NCBI RefSeq assembly: GCF_001632745.1
Contig: NZ_LQRT01000001.1
Span: forward strand, 1-64,000
Direction of reading: 5' to 3'
Source: Aquimarina aggregata
GTDB lineage: Bacteria > Bacteroidota > Bacteroidia > Flavobacteriales > Flavobacteriaceae
DNA length: 64,000 nucleotides
Of the stretch, positions 1 through 9,672 are shown in pieces. The notes under the pieces were generated by a model. The model saw only the letters and a list, made by a program, of their open reading frames with translations, was not told the origin of the DNA and searched no databases. Position numbers and translations under genes: made by a program. Each line of letters begins with the position of its first letter. Positions within the stretch are counted from its first letter, which is position 1.

Positions 1-50
1 GTATGTATTAACTATCCTATAAATAAAATAGCTAAATACGCGCTGTCAAT

Positions 51-66
51 CAATATGTCTATGAAC
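51..66 (-). promoter_or_regulatory. boxA-like antitermination motif of an rRNA leader
   Basis: Read on the minus strand the sequence is GTTCATAGACATATTG. It differs at three central positions from GTTCTTTGACATATTG, which I recall as the usual boxA-like leader sequence ahead of flavobacterial 16S genes. It lies downstream of the three minus-strand promoters, as expected for an rrn leader. The match is from memory and imperfect. Confidence 0.45.
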
Positions 67-210
67 TTTCTTAGCAATCTAAAACCACATCTAGTAGCCA
101 AAATTACTCTTGTTATTACCTAAGGAATCGAACCCTAATTCTACCTCAATTATCAGTAGAAAACCATTCTAATTATTTTTATGAACTCGCTCTGTTTCGC
201 TAAGCGGATG

Positions 211-239
211 CAAATATACAACCCTTTTTTATTCTACAA
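211..239 (-). promoter_or_regulatory. Minus-strand promoter P1 (closest to the left edge)
   Basis: Read on the minus strand there is TTG (239-237), an 18-bp spacer and TATATTTG (218-211). This matches the flavobacterial -33/-7 consensus TTG-N17-23-TAnnTTTG. It is followed by a GC-rich discriminator (GCATCCGC), typical of stringently controlled stable-RNA promoters. Confidence 0.6.
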
Positions 240-335
240 AGCTTTTTTGAAATTATTTTTAAAAAACTTTTTTCCTAAATCCCTAACCAAAACAAAACTC
301 TCAATGAACTCCTAAGCCCTCGAGCTTAGCGGACG

Positions 336-365
336 CAAACATACAACCCTTTTTTATTCTGACAA
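336..365 (-). promoter_or_regulatory. Minus-strand promoter P2
   Basis: On the minus strand TTG (365-363), a 19-bp spacer and TATGTTTG (343-336), then a GC-rich GCGTCCGC discriminator. The -7 element lies exactly 125 bp upstream of that of P1, and the flanks (an ATGAACT block and the A/T tract ending in CTCA on the plus strand) are similar, so the units look like diverged tandem copies. Confidence 0.6.
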
Positions 366-460
366 GCTATTTCATAGAAAAAAAATAAAGTTTTTTTAAC
401 CTAAAAATAAAACCAAATCTCAATGAACTACCCGAAACATATTAACCCGTTTCGAGGGCG

Positions 461-490
461 CAAATATAGAATCCTTTTTCATTCTAACAA
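461..490 (-). promoter_or_regulatory. Minus-strand promoter P3 (distal)
   Basis: On the minus strand TTG (490-488), a 19-bp spacer and TATATTTG (468-461), followed by GCGCCCTCG. It is the third member of the 125-bp periodic array and directs transcription leftward, away from the oxidoreductase gene at 753-3053. Confidence 0.6.
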
Positions 491-752
491 CAAAAAAAAA
501 CAACTATTTTTTAAAAAAAATATAATATTCTAGAAACATTGACGTTACGCGAAAAATAAATCTACACATCAAAACATCTTCTCTTCTAAATCGTGTTATT
601 TAGCCTATTTTATATCTCAACCATTTATAATTCATCAAACACTATTGTCTCTTCTTATTATAATTTACAATAGAAATAATGAGGTACAACGGTAACATCG
701 TAAGAAATCTTTAGTACAGGCTATGCGAAATGAAGGCTTTTCGTGCTCTGGA

Positions 753-3053
753 CTACTCTACTTTTTCCAAACTGATCACGATAGACTTACTAATAGGTGT
801 ATTACTTTTATCTGCAAAATGATTATAAGGCACCAAAACATTAGTCTCTGGAAAGTATGATGCTAGATTTCCTTCGGGGATATTAAAAGGAATTACTAAA
901 AAGTTGATTGCTTTTCTTTCTATATTATCATAACTACTAATTAAATTAACTACATCTAATTTCTCAAAAGCATACTTTCTCATGTCATTCTTATTCATTA
1001 ACACTATTCTTCTTTCATTAAACACTCCTCTATACCGATCATTTAATCCATATATCGTAGTATTAAATTGATCATGTGAGCGAATAGTCATTAATAAGAA
1101 CTCACCTTTTTTTATTTCATGCTTTGGTAAATGGCATACACTAAATTGAGCTTTTTGATTAGGAAGTTTACTAAAGTCTAAATCTCTTACATTATTAGGT
1201 AAATAAAACCCCGAGCCTTTCGACTTTTTTTCAAGATCTTCAAAACCTTTAATGACAGAGGTTAGTTTTTCTCTAATTAGTTCATAATCTTCTCCCAACT
1301 GTTTCCAAGGTACCGGATGGTTGTTTTTGAAATATGCATTAGCTATTTCTCCTATAATTTCGGGTTCACTTTTCAAGTTACCCGAAGCAGGAGACATCAT
1401 TCCTTTAGAACGATGCACTTTACCCATACTATTTTCTACTGTAAAGAATCTTTGTTTCCCATCTTTTATATCCACTTCTGAACGACCTAAAGTCGGTAAG
1501 ATTAGTGCTGTTTTACCCGTAACCAAATGTGTCCTATTTAATTTAGTACTTACATTTATGGTCAATTCACAATTCTGAAGTGCTTCTGCGGTAAAATTTG
1601 TATCAGATGCGGCTGACAAAAAGTTTCCTCCTAAAGCCATAAAAACTTTTGCTTGCCCTTTATGCATAGCCTCGATAGCATGTACAGTATCTAAACCCTC
1701 TTTATTTGGAGGAGTAAATCCAAACGTTTTCTGAATTGACTGATTTAATTCTGTTGACACGTGATGCATTATACCCACTGTCCTATCTCCTTGAACATTA
1801 CTATGACCTCTTACCGGACATGTTCCTGCTCCTGGTTTTCCCAGACTACCTTTTAGCAACAGTAAGTTTACACATTCTTTTATATTATCGACGCCATTTT
1901 TATGTTGTGTCAATCCCATTGCCCAACAAATAATAATCTTTTTACTATTTGCAAGTATTTCAACAGCAGCATCTACAACAGATTCTTCTACCCCTGACAA
2001 TGTTAACAGTTCTTTTTCTGAATACCCCTCGATGCTTTTTATTAATTCTTCGAAACCGTTGGTATACTTTTTTATAAATTCATGATCAAAAACATTTCCT
2101 TTCTCTGTATCCAATACGGTTAATTTCTTAATCATTAGTTTCAGAAGTGCAACATCCTGATTAATTTTAACTTGAAGGTGTATATCTGTTAAGGAGGTAC
2201 CTGTTGACAAGACACCTTTTACCTCTTGTGGGTTTTTGAAGCGTATAAGACCTGCCTCTTCTAGGGGATTAACACTAATTACTTTACCCCCGTTTTCTTT
2301 ACATTTTTGTAACGCTGATAACATTCTAGGGTGATTGGTTCCAGGATTCTGACCTATAACCATAACGACTTCTGCCTTATCAAAATCTTCGAGCTTTACA
2401 GACCCTTTTCCTATTCCTAAGGTTTCACCCAAGGCAACACCACTAGATTCATGACACATATTTGAACAATCAGGCATATTGTTAGTGCCATATGCTCTAA
2501 TAAAGAGCCCATACAAGAATGCTGCCTCATTACTTGATCTTCCTGAGGTATAAAATATTGCTTCATCGGGAGAATCCAATCTATGTAATTCTTCTGCTAC
2601 CAATTTATAAGCATTTTCCCAAGAAATAGGTTCGTAATGCACACTATCTGGCCTTAACACCATAGGTTCTGTTAGCCTTCCACTTTTACCTATTTGAAAG
2701 TCAGACCATGTTGAGAGCTCTTCTACAGAATATTTTGAAAAGAAATCATTGTCTACTTTTTTATTTGTCGCCTCCTCTGCCAAAGCTTTAGCTCCATTTT
2801 CGCAATACTCTCCAAGTTTTGAAGGTTTATCAGGGTCAGGCCAAGCACAACCAGGGCAATCAAACCCTTCTTTTTGATTCATATGTGCTAGTGCACGAAA
2901 AGATCTTACAACTCCCATTTCTTTAAAAGTGTGTTGCAATGCTACTTTTACGGCAGGAAGTCCTGCTGCATAATCTGTAGGCTTTTCTAATTTTATACCT
3001 GTAAACTCTGTAGAACCTAAAACAGAAATGTTTCTTTTTTTGATAGTATTCAT
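753..3053 (-). CDS. YdeP-type molybdopterin oxidoreductase (FdhF-like alpha subunit)
   Basis: 766 residues, full length for the FdhF/YdeP family of bis-MGD molybdenum oxidoreductases related to formate dehydrogenase H. In E. coli the YdeP homologue is linked to acid resistance, but its substrate is unknown. The N-terminus carries CPGCAWPDP (around residues 66-74) followed by a further Cys near 84, the family's signature. The Mo-binding region has DCSNMCHESSG, and the C-terminal MoCo domain has TIRSHDQFNTTIYG. There is no signal peptide, so it is cytoplasmic. It is a single gene, with no beta or gamma formate dehydrogenase partner and no fdhD next to it. The ATG at 3053 is followed directly by typical family sequence. 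Function beyond redox is inferred. Confidence 0.85.
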   Translation of the reverse strand: MNTIKKRNISVLGSTEFTGIKLEKPTDYAAGLPAVKVALQHTFKEMGVVRSFRALAHMNQKEGFDCPGCAWPDPDKPSKLGEYCENGAKALAEEATNKKVDNDFFSKYSVEELSTWSDFQIGKSGRLTEPMVLRPDSVHYEPISWENAYKLVAEELHRLDSPDEAIFYTSGRSSNEAAFLYGLFIRAYGTNNMPDCSNMCHESSGVALGETLGIGKGSVKLEDFDKAEVVMVIGQNPGTNHPRMLSALQKCKENGGKVISVNPLEEAGLIRFKNPQEVKGVLSTGTSLTDIHLQVKINQDVALLKLMIKKLTVLDTEKGNVFDHEFIKKYTNGFEELIKSIEGYSEKELLTLSGVEESVVDAAVEILANSKKIIICWAMGLTQHKNGVDNIKECVNLLLLKGSLGKPGAGTCPVRGHSNVQGDRTVGIMHHVSTELNQSIQKTFGFTPPNKEGLDTVHAIEAMHKGQAKVFMALGGNFLSAASDTNFTAEALQNCELTINVSTKLNRTHLVTGKTALILPTLGRSEVDIKDGKQRFFTVENSMGKVHRSKGMMSPASGNLKSEPEIIGEIANAYFKNNHPVPWKQLGEDYELIREKLTSVIKGFEDLEKKSKGSGFYLPNNVRDLDFSKLPNQKAQFSVCHLPKHEIKKGEFLLMTIRSHDQFNTTIYGLNDRYRGVFNERRIVLMNKNDMRKYAFEKLDVVNLISSYDNIERKAINFLVIPFNIPEGNLASYFPETNVLVPYNHFADKSNTPISKSIVISLEKVE

Positions 3054-3262
3054 TCTCGTTTTTTGTAGTCAACAAAATTGTAAATGTTGATCACTTTCAA
3101 AGATACATCAAAATGTAAAGTCTTAGTATGCTAAACATACCTTCTACTTTATTATTTGTAATATGAATTAGGTTTTTAACTATATGTTCTATAAAGGAAC
3201 ATATCTAAACTTCATTTTTCAGGATAAATCAAAAAAATAAATTGCAAAAAAAAGAGAATGTT

Positions 3263-5233
3263 CTAGAGAAAGAAATTCCAGACTAATCCAAATCGTATCA
3301 CCGCATCTCTCGTTGCATAGCCTGGGGCAGAAAACTCATTGTTTTGCTTAAAAGCTTCTCCAAAATTTTCGACTTTGAAAAAAATACGTGTTTGTCTAAT
3401 TTTAGCATTGAAAAATATATCAACCTGCGGAAACCCACCTATTTTTTGATCATTCTGAACATAAAACTCTGATAATACAGGATCGTATGCATCTGCTGTA
3501 TAATCTGTAAAATATTTAAATGTTACGCCCGTTTGTAAAAAAAGTGCATTCTTTTTGAACCAATGATCTTCATAATACAATGTATTTCTTGTAATAATTT
3601 CTGGTACATTATATATTTGATCACCTCCTTCTACACTTTGATACATTACTGTATTATCTAAGCCAAGTTTCCACACTTTCACTCCTTGTGTAAGTTTTAC
3701 TTTTAGTAAATCTATTTTTTCTCCGGCTTGCAATGGCACAATAGCATCATCGCTATTCTTGGCAAAGTAAGTATAGTTATCGATTGATGAAAAACTAGCT
3801 TCTATTCTTGCTATTTTTTTTGCTCTAAGATCAATCTGGATTTTTTGAGTTTCGACGTTTGAAAAATCATTTTGCCAATTATAATTGACATAATCACTTT
3901 GGTTTAACAGAAAATTGTAATTAGGAGCAACTGAATTAGAGCTTATTTTGGCTTGAATTTCATATTTATCCTTAAGATTATATCCTGCTCCAGCATTAAA
4001 ATAGTTTCCGTCAAAATCACCAGAAACTAATGTTTTTAAACTTCCAAATAGTTCAAAGCCTTTATAATTATTCTGATATTCACCACCTACTGAGTACACA
4101 TCTCCTTTAATACGATTTGTAATATCAATCGAATTTCCACTTTCATCCACTTGTCTAAGCACAGAATTGTATCCATAATTATAATTTGAACTTCCGCCAA
4201 TTACCTTTAGTTCCCCAAGCCATTTATTTTCAAATCCTAAAAACACTTCATTACTAAAATCTTCTAACGCTACTTTATCAGAAATTGCTCCCGATCTAAA
4301 AGATGCTCCTAAAAGGTTATTGGGCGCAATTGTGGTTTGATCAAATCGAAATGATTTATCTGTAAGATCCATAATATGTCCTATAGATAATCCTGTACTA
4401 GCACTATCGCTTTTCTTTATTATTGAATATTGGTGATCTACATAAAATCTTTTTCCCTTAAGAATGTTCTCTGCATTTTCAAAATTAACGGTTATTGTTC
4501 CTCTATCCTTGAACTCTTCTTCTTCTCCAACAAAATCTCCTATATTTAAGTACTCTTCTATACCTTGTTCTGATAAACCACCATTTTCTTCATTTAATAG
4601 ATCTTGAGCTACAAAATGTGATTTTACCCTATATCTTTTATTTTTTGTGATATAATTAAGCGTTGATCTAAAGTTACCTGTACTCGTGAGGGCATGTTGG
4701 TATTTTCCTAAAGACCGCACTCCTTTATAAGCAATAGAAAGATTAAGTCTTGGTGAAGTATTTATAGTAAAAAAAGCATCTAATTGCTGTCCTTGTTCAA
4801 AAGTTGTTCTGAAATATAATTCTGTTAGTGGTGTTGGCACATGATAGTAGTTAATATCACTTGCTTCCATAAAATTGAAATGTCTTGCTCTAGCTCCAAA
4901 AAGTGGCAATACACGTTGACGCTCTTCTCGTTTAGCTAAACTATTATAAGTTTGACCAACATTATGAATAGGTAGTAATTCAAAATCATCCCTTCTTAAA
5001 TAATTAAATTTATAATCTTTTTGAAGGGTCAAAGTTGTATCTACATAGGTCGTATCATTTTTTATTGTAATAATTTTATAATCGGTCACTGGGGGTTTCT
5101 CTTTCTTTTCTTGGGGTGTAAATTTCCTTTGGGGACCTCCAGAACCTTCTTCTATTTCTTCTTGATTTCTGTCCTGAGCCCAAATCAAAGAACTAGACAA
5201 AAGTGCAATTATAATTATTATATTTTTTCTCAT
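3263..5233 (-). CDS. Putative outer-membrane porin (Porin_10-like)
   Basis: About 656 residues. The start at MRKN (5233) gives a clean signal peptide (hydrophobic run then SLIWAQ), so it is preferred over upstream in-frame starts at 5239 and 5254. After a charged linker rich in Glu, Lys and Pro, the rest is alternating aromatic and polar beta-strand sequence ending in a C-terminal Phe (VWNFFL). This is the pattern of the Bacteroidota putative porin family (Porin_10). Expected location is the outer membrane; the solute is unknown. It is divergent from rnhB, with about 125 bp between starts. The family assignment rests on overall sequence character and length. Confidence 0.75.
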   Translation of the reverse strand: MRKNIIIIIALLSSSLIWAQDRNQEEIEEGSGGPQRKFTPQEKKEKPPVTDYKIITIKNDTTYVDTTLTLQKDYKFNYLRRDDFELLPIHNVGQTYNSLAKREERQRVLPLFGARARHFNFMEASDINYYHVPTPLTELYFRTTFEQGQQLDAFFTINTSPRLNLSIAYKGVRSLGKYQHALTSTGNFRSTLNYITKNKRYRVKSHFVAQDLLNEENGGLSEQGIEEYLNIGDFVGEEEEFKDRGTITVNFENAENILKGKRFYVDHQYSIIKKSDSASTGLSIGHIMDLTDKSFRFDQTTIAPNNLLGASFRSGAISDKVALEDFSNEVFLGFENKWLGELKVIGGSSNYNYGYNSVLRQVDESGNSIDITNRIKGDVYSVGGEYQNNYKGFELFGSLKTLVSGDFDGNYFNAGAGYNLKDKYEIQAKISSNSVAPNYNFLLNQSDYVNYNWQNDFSNVETQKIQIDLRAKKIARIEASFSSIDNYTYFAKNSDDAIVPLQAGEKIDLLKVKLTQGVKVWKLGLDNTVMYQSVEGGDQIYNVPEIITRNTLYYEDHWFKKNALFLQTGVTFKYFTDYTADAYDPVLSEFYVQNDQKIGGFPQVDIFFNAKIRQTRIFFKVENFGEAFKQNNEFSAPGYATRDAVIRFGLVWNFFL

Positions 5234-5326
5234 TAGCATACTATACTCAGGCAAAAATATACTTTTTTTAACGAAAGTATATCATCTAGATTATTTGTTT
5301 AGGATATGATTTTAAAAAATAGTTTT

Positions 5327-5354
5327 TTGATCTTCTATTCATACTGTATCTTCG
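5327..5354 (+). promoter_or_regulatory. Candidate promoter of rnhB
   Basis: TTG (5327-5329), a 17-bp spacer and TATCTTCG (5347-5354), one base off TAnnTTTG. The rnhB ATG at 5359 begins only 5 bp further on, so transcripts would have almost no leader. Confidence 0.4.
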
Positions 5355-5358
5355 TGTT

Positions 5359-5958
5359 ATGCTTACTTTAAAATTACATCCTGAACTCTTAGAGTGTGGC
5401 ACAGACGAAGCTGGTCGTGGATGCCTTGCCGGTCCTGTTACTGCTGCCGCAATATTACTTCCTGACAATTTTAGCAACGCTGTTTTAAATGACTCTAAGC
5501 AACTTAGTGAAACTAAAAGAAAATCTTTAAGACCACTATTAGAAGACTGTTCTTTGACCTATGGTGTTACACATATTTTCATGGAAAAAATTGACGAAAT
5601 CAATATTTTGAATGCCTCTATTCTAGCCATGCAAGAAGCTATTGCCCAACTTAACCCACAACCTGAGCATATTGTAGTAGATGGAAATAAATTTAAACCG
5701 TATCATAATATACCCCACACTTGCGTTATCAAGGGGGATGGAAAATATTTAAATATTGCAGCTGCCTCTGTGCTTGCTAAGACATATAGAGATGAATTTA
5801 TGGAAAAAATACATGAAGAGTATCCTATGTACAATTGGAAAAAAAATAAAGGCTATCCAACAAAAGAACATAGAGAAGCTATTCGTAAACATGGTATTAC
5901 AAAATATCATCGAAAAAGTTTTAGGCTATTACCAGAACAACTGACAATAGATTTTTAA
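5359..5958 (+). CDS. rnhB: Ribonuclease HII
   Basis: 199 residues, normal length. RNase HII cuts the RNA strand of RNA-DNA hybrids and starts ribonucleotide excision repair; it is cytoplasmic. The N-terminal motif GTDEAGRG supplies catalytic Asp16 and Glu17. Further acidic residues are in VVDGNKF (Asp108) and [17 protein letters not shown] (Asp127), the usual fold signature. The C-terminal [18 protein letters not shown] is also typical. The start is 5 bp after a promoter-like -7 element, so the mRNA may be nearly leaderless. The next gene follows on the same strand. Confidence 0.97.
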   Translation: MLTLKLHPELLECGTDEAGRGCLAGPVTAAAILLPDNFSNAVLNDSKQLSETKRKSLRPLLEDCSLTYGVTHIFMEKIDEINILNASILAMQEAIAQLNPQPEHIVVDGNKFKPYHNIPHTCVIKGDGKYLNIAAASVLAKTYRDEFMEKIHEEYPMYNWKKNKGYPTKEHREAIRKHGITKYHRKSFRLLPEQLTIDF

Positions 5959-6113
5959 CAAAGAATTATATCTTTGAACCCAAAGCAGAACGTAGTACCA
6001 ATATATTCGAATTATATTTCGATAAATAAAACAGACATTATATGTTGCAGAACAAGAAACCTCATTTTTTAATTTTAAACACTTGGTTTAAAAATACAAG
6101 GCCTTTTTTGAGA

Positions 6114-8582
6114 ATGAGACAGATACTTACAATACTTACCTTGGTTCTTGCTGTTTCATGTGATGATGTTGCTAAAACATCAAATTCATTAATTGATCAT
6201 GTTCCTAGAGATTCTCAAATTATTATCAAAATAAATAATATTGAAGAAGCAACCAGCAAACTAAGAGATAACAACTTCATTAAAAATAACCCTCAAATTG
6301 CATTCTTTGAATATTTCAAAGACCTAACAATTCTTAATGAAAACAAACGTCAATCTGGTTTATTATGTTTTTCTCCCAGAGGGAAGAATGATTTCGAGTA
6401 TACATATGTGTCAAAATTAGATCCCTCGTTACTAAAGACTGATTCTTTAAAAACGAAGCAGATTGAAACTATGAATTACGCCGAGAAAACAATTTATAAG
6501 ATTACATCAAAAGGGCAGTCTTTCTTTGCAACCAGACAAGATAGCATCCTTATTGCTTCACCATCTCAATTATTAATAGAGAATTCGATTAGAGTGCATG
6601 CTAACCCGATTCCTATTGATAAAGATTTAAAAAAAGTATATGATGTTTCTAGTTCAGATAACGCAATGTCTTTATTAGTTAACGGAAAGAAGCTTCAAAA
6701 TATTCACAATTCATTATTACCACAAGCCGAACAAACATTCTTAACTAATTTTAGTGGTTGGGCTTCTCTTGATACAACTATCGATCAAAACATGATTCAT
6801 CTTGATGGTATTGCAATAGAAAAAGATTCTTTATCGAGCACTATAGGCATCTTTGATAGCACAGTCCCGCAAGAAAACCGAATTGCACGTATAGTACCCG
6901 TTACAGCAAAAGGTTTTATTTCTTTTACTTATGATGATTTTGACACCTTAAAGAAGAATCTGTCTGTAGCTCAAGATAGGGATATTGAAGATATTTCAAG
7001 TGACCTGGATGACATCTTATCAGGAACATCTGAAATAAGCACCATTTTTATGGAAAAAGAAAATGCTTTAGTACTAACTTCTTTAGATTCTAATAGTGCT
7101 GCACAAAGTTTAGCAGGAGACAAAATCGATACCTATAGAAACATTGAAATCTACAAGAATCAAAATTCTGAAAATTTTTCTCAGATTCTAAATCCACTTA
7201 TTAAAAAATTTGAAGCAAAATTTTATTTTGTAAAAGATGAATTCATAGTCTTTGGTCCTTCAAAAGGTATTCTTAAAGATATCATTGCTAATATTCTTAA
7301 TAAAACCTTGATCGGTCAACAAGAATATTACAAAAACACGATTAAAGATTTATCCGACAATTCTTCTATTTTAATTGGAGGGGCTGTAAAACACATAAAA
7401 GAATATATTTCAACTAATATTCAGGAGTCCTATGCTCCACAATGGGAAGAGCTACAACATAAAGGTTATCAAATTGGTATTTTACAAATAATCAAAGAAA
7501 ATGACTTTGCTCATGTTCATGGTGTGCTACAAAAAAGCGTTACCAAAGGTGCAGCAACATCGGTAACTCAAGTAGCTTCTACTACTTTAGAAAAGAAAGT
7601 ACTTACTAAACCTATTTTAGTCAAAAACCATAGAACCAAAGGTATGGATGTAGCTATTCAGGATATTGAAAATACTTTATACCTGATCTCAGACAAAGGT
7701 TCTATTTTTTGGAAAAAGAAAATTGATGGAGAAATTCTTGGTGACATCCAACAAATAGATATTTTTAAGAATGGTAGATATCAATTATTATTTAATACCG
7801 CAAATACTTTGTATTTGGTAGATCGCGACGGTAACGATGTTGCTCCATATCCTAAAAAGTTTGAAAAAGCTATTACACAACCTCTTGCACTATTTGATTA
7901 TGACAAAAGCAAAAGATATCGCATTGTTATAACTCAAGGTAATCAAATTACTATGCTAAATGCCGAAGGTAATATTGTTACTGGATTTGGTTTCAAAGGC
8001 ACAGATACAGATCTGATTCTTGCTCCTAAACATATACGAATAGGAACAAAAGATTTTATTTTACTTGCCGAAAATAATGGAAAGCTTACTATTTTAGACC
8101 GATTAGGAAGAACTAGAGTTGATGTTAAAAACACTGTAGATTTCTCTAAAAATCAATGGTATCAGTATCAAGACAAATTTTCTTCAACCACTAAAGACGG
8201 AAAACTAATTCAAATACAAGAAGATGGTAATGCGGTAACTCAAAATTTAAATCTAGATGAAAATAATAGAATAGTAGCTACAAATAAAACTCTTGTTACA
8301 TTTTCTGAAAACAAACTTTCTATAAAAGGACGGACTATTGAATTAGATTTTGGAGTATATACGGCCCCAAAACTATATTACATCAATAACAAAATCTACA
8401 TTTCTATTACTGATATACAAGCTAAGAAAGTGTATTTATATGACAGTAATGCAGTATTATTTCCTAATTTTCCAGTCTACGGAAATTCTGCCATGACTCT
8501 TGGTAACATGGATAAAGATCCAAATCTTGAGTTTGTTGTGCAAGGAGAAGACAATGGAATTCTTATTTATCAAATCAACTAA
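6114..8582 (+). CDS. Large lipoprotein, DUF3352-like
   Basis: About 822 residues from the ATG at 6114. The upstream in-frame ATG at 6042 would add a 24-residue non-signal extension, whereas MRQILTILTLVLAVSC gives a proper lipobox ending at Cys, so 6114 is preferred. The mature part starts with SNSLIDHVPRDSQIIIKIN, like DUF3352-type proteins that open with a sentence about surviving as non-zero values. The C-terminal third (roughly residues 510-820) has repeated short beta motifs such as LYLISDKGSIFWKKKIDGEILG and LYLVDRDGND, like a PQQ/beta-propeller. Probably a periplasm-facing lipoprotein of unknown role. It may be co-transcribed with rnhB (155 bp upstream). Confidence 0.7.
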   Translation: MRQILTILTLVLAVSCDDVAKTSNSLIDHVPRDSQIIIKINNIEEATSKLRDNNFIKNNPQIAFFEYFKDLTILNENKRQSGLLCFSPRGKNDFEYTYVSKLDPSLLKTDSLKTKQIETMNYAEKTIYKITSKGQSFFATRQDSILIASPSQLLIENSIRVHANPIPIDKDLKKVYDVSSSDNAMSLLVNGKKLQNIHNSLLPQAEQTFLTNFSGWASLDTTIDQNMIHLDGIAIEKDSLSSTIGIFDSTVPQENRIARIVPVTAKGFISFTYDDFDTLKKNLSVAQDRDIEDISSDLDDILSGTSEISTIFMEKENALVLTSLDSNSAAQSLAGDKIDTYRNIEIYKNQNSENFSQILNPLIKKFEAKFYFVKDEFIVFGPSKGILKDIIANILNKTLIGQQEYYKNTIKDLSDNSSILIGGAVKHIKEYISTNIQESYAPQWEELQHKGYQIGILQIIKENDFAHVHGVLQKSVTKGAATSVTQVASTTLEKKVLTKPILVKNHRTKGMDVAIQDIENTLYLISDKGSIFWKKKIDGEILGDIQQIDIFKNGRYQLLFNTANTLYLVDRDGNDVAPYPKKFEKAITQPLALFDYDKSKRYRIVITQGNQITMLNAEGNIVTGFGFKGTDTDLILAPKHIRIGTKDFILLAENNGKLTILDRLGRTRVDVKNTVDFSKNQWYQYQDKFSSTTKDGKLIQIQEDGNAVTQNLNLDENNRIVATNKTLVTFSENKLSIKGRTIELDFGVYTAPKLYYINNKIYISITDIQAKKVYLYDSNAVLFPNFPVYGNSAMTLGNMDKDPNLEFVVQGEDNGILIYQIN

Positions 8583-8631
8583 CAAAAACTAAAAGGAAAC
8601 ATCATTCACAAAATATTATAAAACACCCAAT

Positions 8632-8671
8632 AAAAAGCCTTAGATATTCAACAATCTTTAAGGCTTTTTTT
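8632..8671 (+). terminator. Rho-independent terminator after the 6114-8582 gene
   Basis: Inverted repeat AAAAAGCCTTAGA / TCTTTAAGGCTTTTT around a 10-base loop, ending in seven Ts. Confidence 0.8.
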
Positions 8672-8796
8672 AATCAATGAAATTTAGGGATTCTTTATTA
8701 CAGTAATTACTACGTAAAAAATAGGGTAAAGTCATTTTTAATTGTTGTGTACTTATATTATTAAACACAAGTCATTAATTTAAAACAATTTTAAAA

Positions 8797-9588
8797 ATGA
8801 AATTTTCATTTATTGCCAAATTAGCATTAGTAACAACATTTATTTTTACGATTACCTCTTGCGAAAAAGACAATGTAGATACTCCGGAAACAAGTCTTGA
8901 AACAAGAGCTCCATTATCACTTGATTTAAACTCAAGCATTACCTCTAAAGCTGAAAACCCACAATTACCACAAACTATCGAAGAATTAAGAGATGCCGGA
9001 ATTAGTGTTTCTTTTGGGTTAGCTAATTTTCTTTCAAACGATCTAAATATCCTTTTACAAGTTCTTGACTTAGATACTAGAACATTAAGAAGACTTGGTT
9101 TCTTTGAATCTGAAATAGCTGAACTAGAACAAATCAGAATAGCATATAGACGATTAGTTTTCACTATAGAAAATGCGGGAAATATTGCACCTGACCCAGG
9201 AACAATATCAAGAATAAGAAATGCTTCTTATGTATTAGGTAAATGGACAGTAGAAAGTTTTAGAATTAACACATCTGCTGGTGAAGATCAATTATTAACA
9301 AACGATTTAAGCAGAATAAGTAATGCGCCTGCGGGGGTTAATGGTTTTGAAGTTTCTGCAACTGAATTTAAGTTTACAATTGATGGAGTTCAAGCTGGAG
9401 AAGCATATCCTATTGTTGAAATTACAGAAAATGGATCTATTACCTACCTTAAAGACAACGAAGTATCAAGATTTTATCGTATTGGTCTAAGAAATGAAGC
9501 AGGAGATATTTTTAGTGCTACAAGTCTTATTCCTAGAGGAAGTTCTATCGATGGTTTTATAGTACACCATAGATTTAGAAGACAATAA
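8797..9588 (+). CDS. Lipoprotein of unknown function
   Basis: 263 residues. The signal sequence MKFSFIAKLALVTTFIFTITSC ends in a lipobox Cys at residue 22. The middle (about 65-130) is helical and charged. The C-terminal half begins VLGKWTVESFRI and continues with short beta strands, resembling the lipocalin-like C-termini of many Bacteroidota lipoproteins, but I cannot assign a family. It is a monocistronic unit between two terminators. Expected on the periplasmic side of a membrane. Confidence 0.7.
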   Translation: MKFSFIAKLALVTTFIFTITSCEKDNVDTPETSLETRAPLSLDLNSSITSKAENPQLPQTIEELRDAGISVSFGLANFLSNDLNILLQVLDLDTRTLRRLGFFESEIAELEQIRIAYRRLVFTIENAGNIAPDPGTISRIRNASYVLGKWTVESFRINTSAGEDQLLTNDLSRISNAPAGVNGFEVSATEFKFTIDGVQAGEAYPIVEITENGSITYLKDNEVSRFYRIGLRNEAGDIFSATSLIPRGSSIDGFIVHHRFRRQ

Positions 9589-9614
9589 TAGAAAATTCTA
9601 TTTTGCAAAAAAAT

Positions 9615-9650
9615 AAAAATCCATTTATATAAAAATATAAATGGATTTTT
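9615..9650. terminator. Bidirectional terminator between convergent genes
   Basis: Long inverted repeat AAAATCCATTTATAT / ATATAAATGGATTTT with A-rich and T-rich flanks. It can serve both the lipoprotein gene ending at 9588 (+) and lipB ending at 9673 (-). Confidence 0.8.
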
Positions 9651-9672
9651 GTTTAAGTCTCTTTACCGAGAT

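Larger units (their letters stand above)
1..752. other. Non-coding control region upstream of a leftward transcript, probably an rRNA operon
   Basis: No coding sequence is seen here. On the minus strand there are three promoter-like blocks exactly 125 bp apart (listed separately) and, nearer the left edge, a boxA-like motif. The rest is A/T-rich. The 16S 5' end itself is not in the window, so the rRNA operon is an inference from the promoter array, the GC-rich discriminators and the boxA-like sequence. From about 500 to 752 I see nothing recognisable, and no clear terminator for the gene ending at 753. Confidence 0.6.

Noticed and set aside
121..145. Minus-strand T-arm-like sequence TAGGGTTCGATTCCTTA suggesting a tRNA
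   Set aside because: The T-arm pairs, but no matching acceptor stem, anticodon arm or D-arm could be placed upstream. It may be a remnant or chance within the leader.
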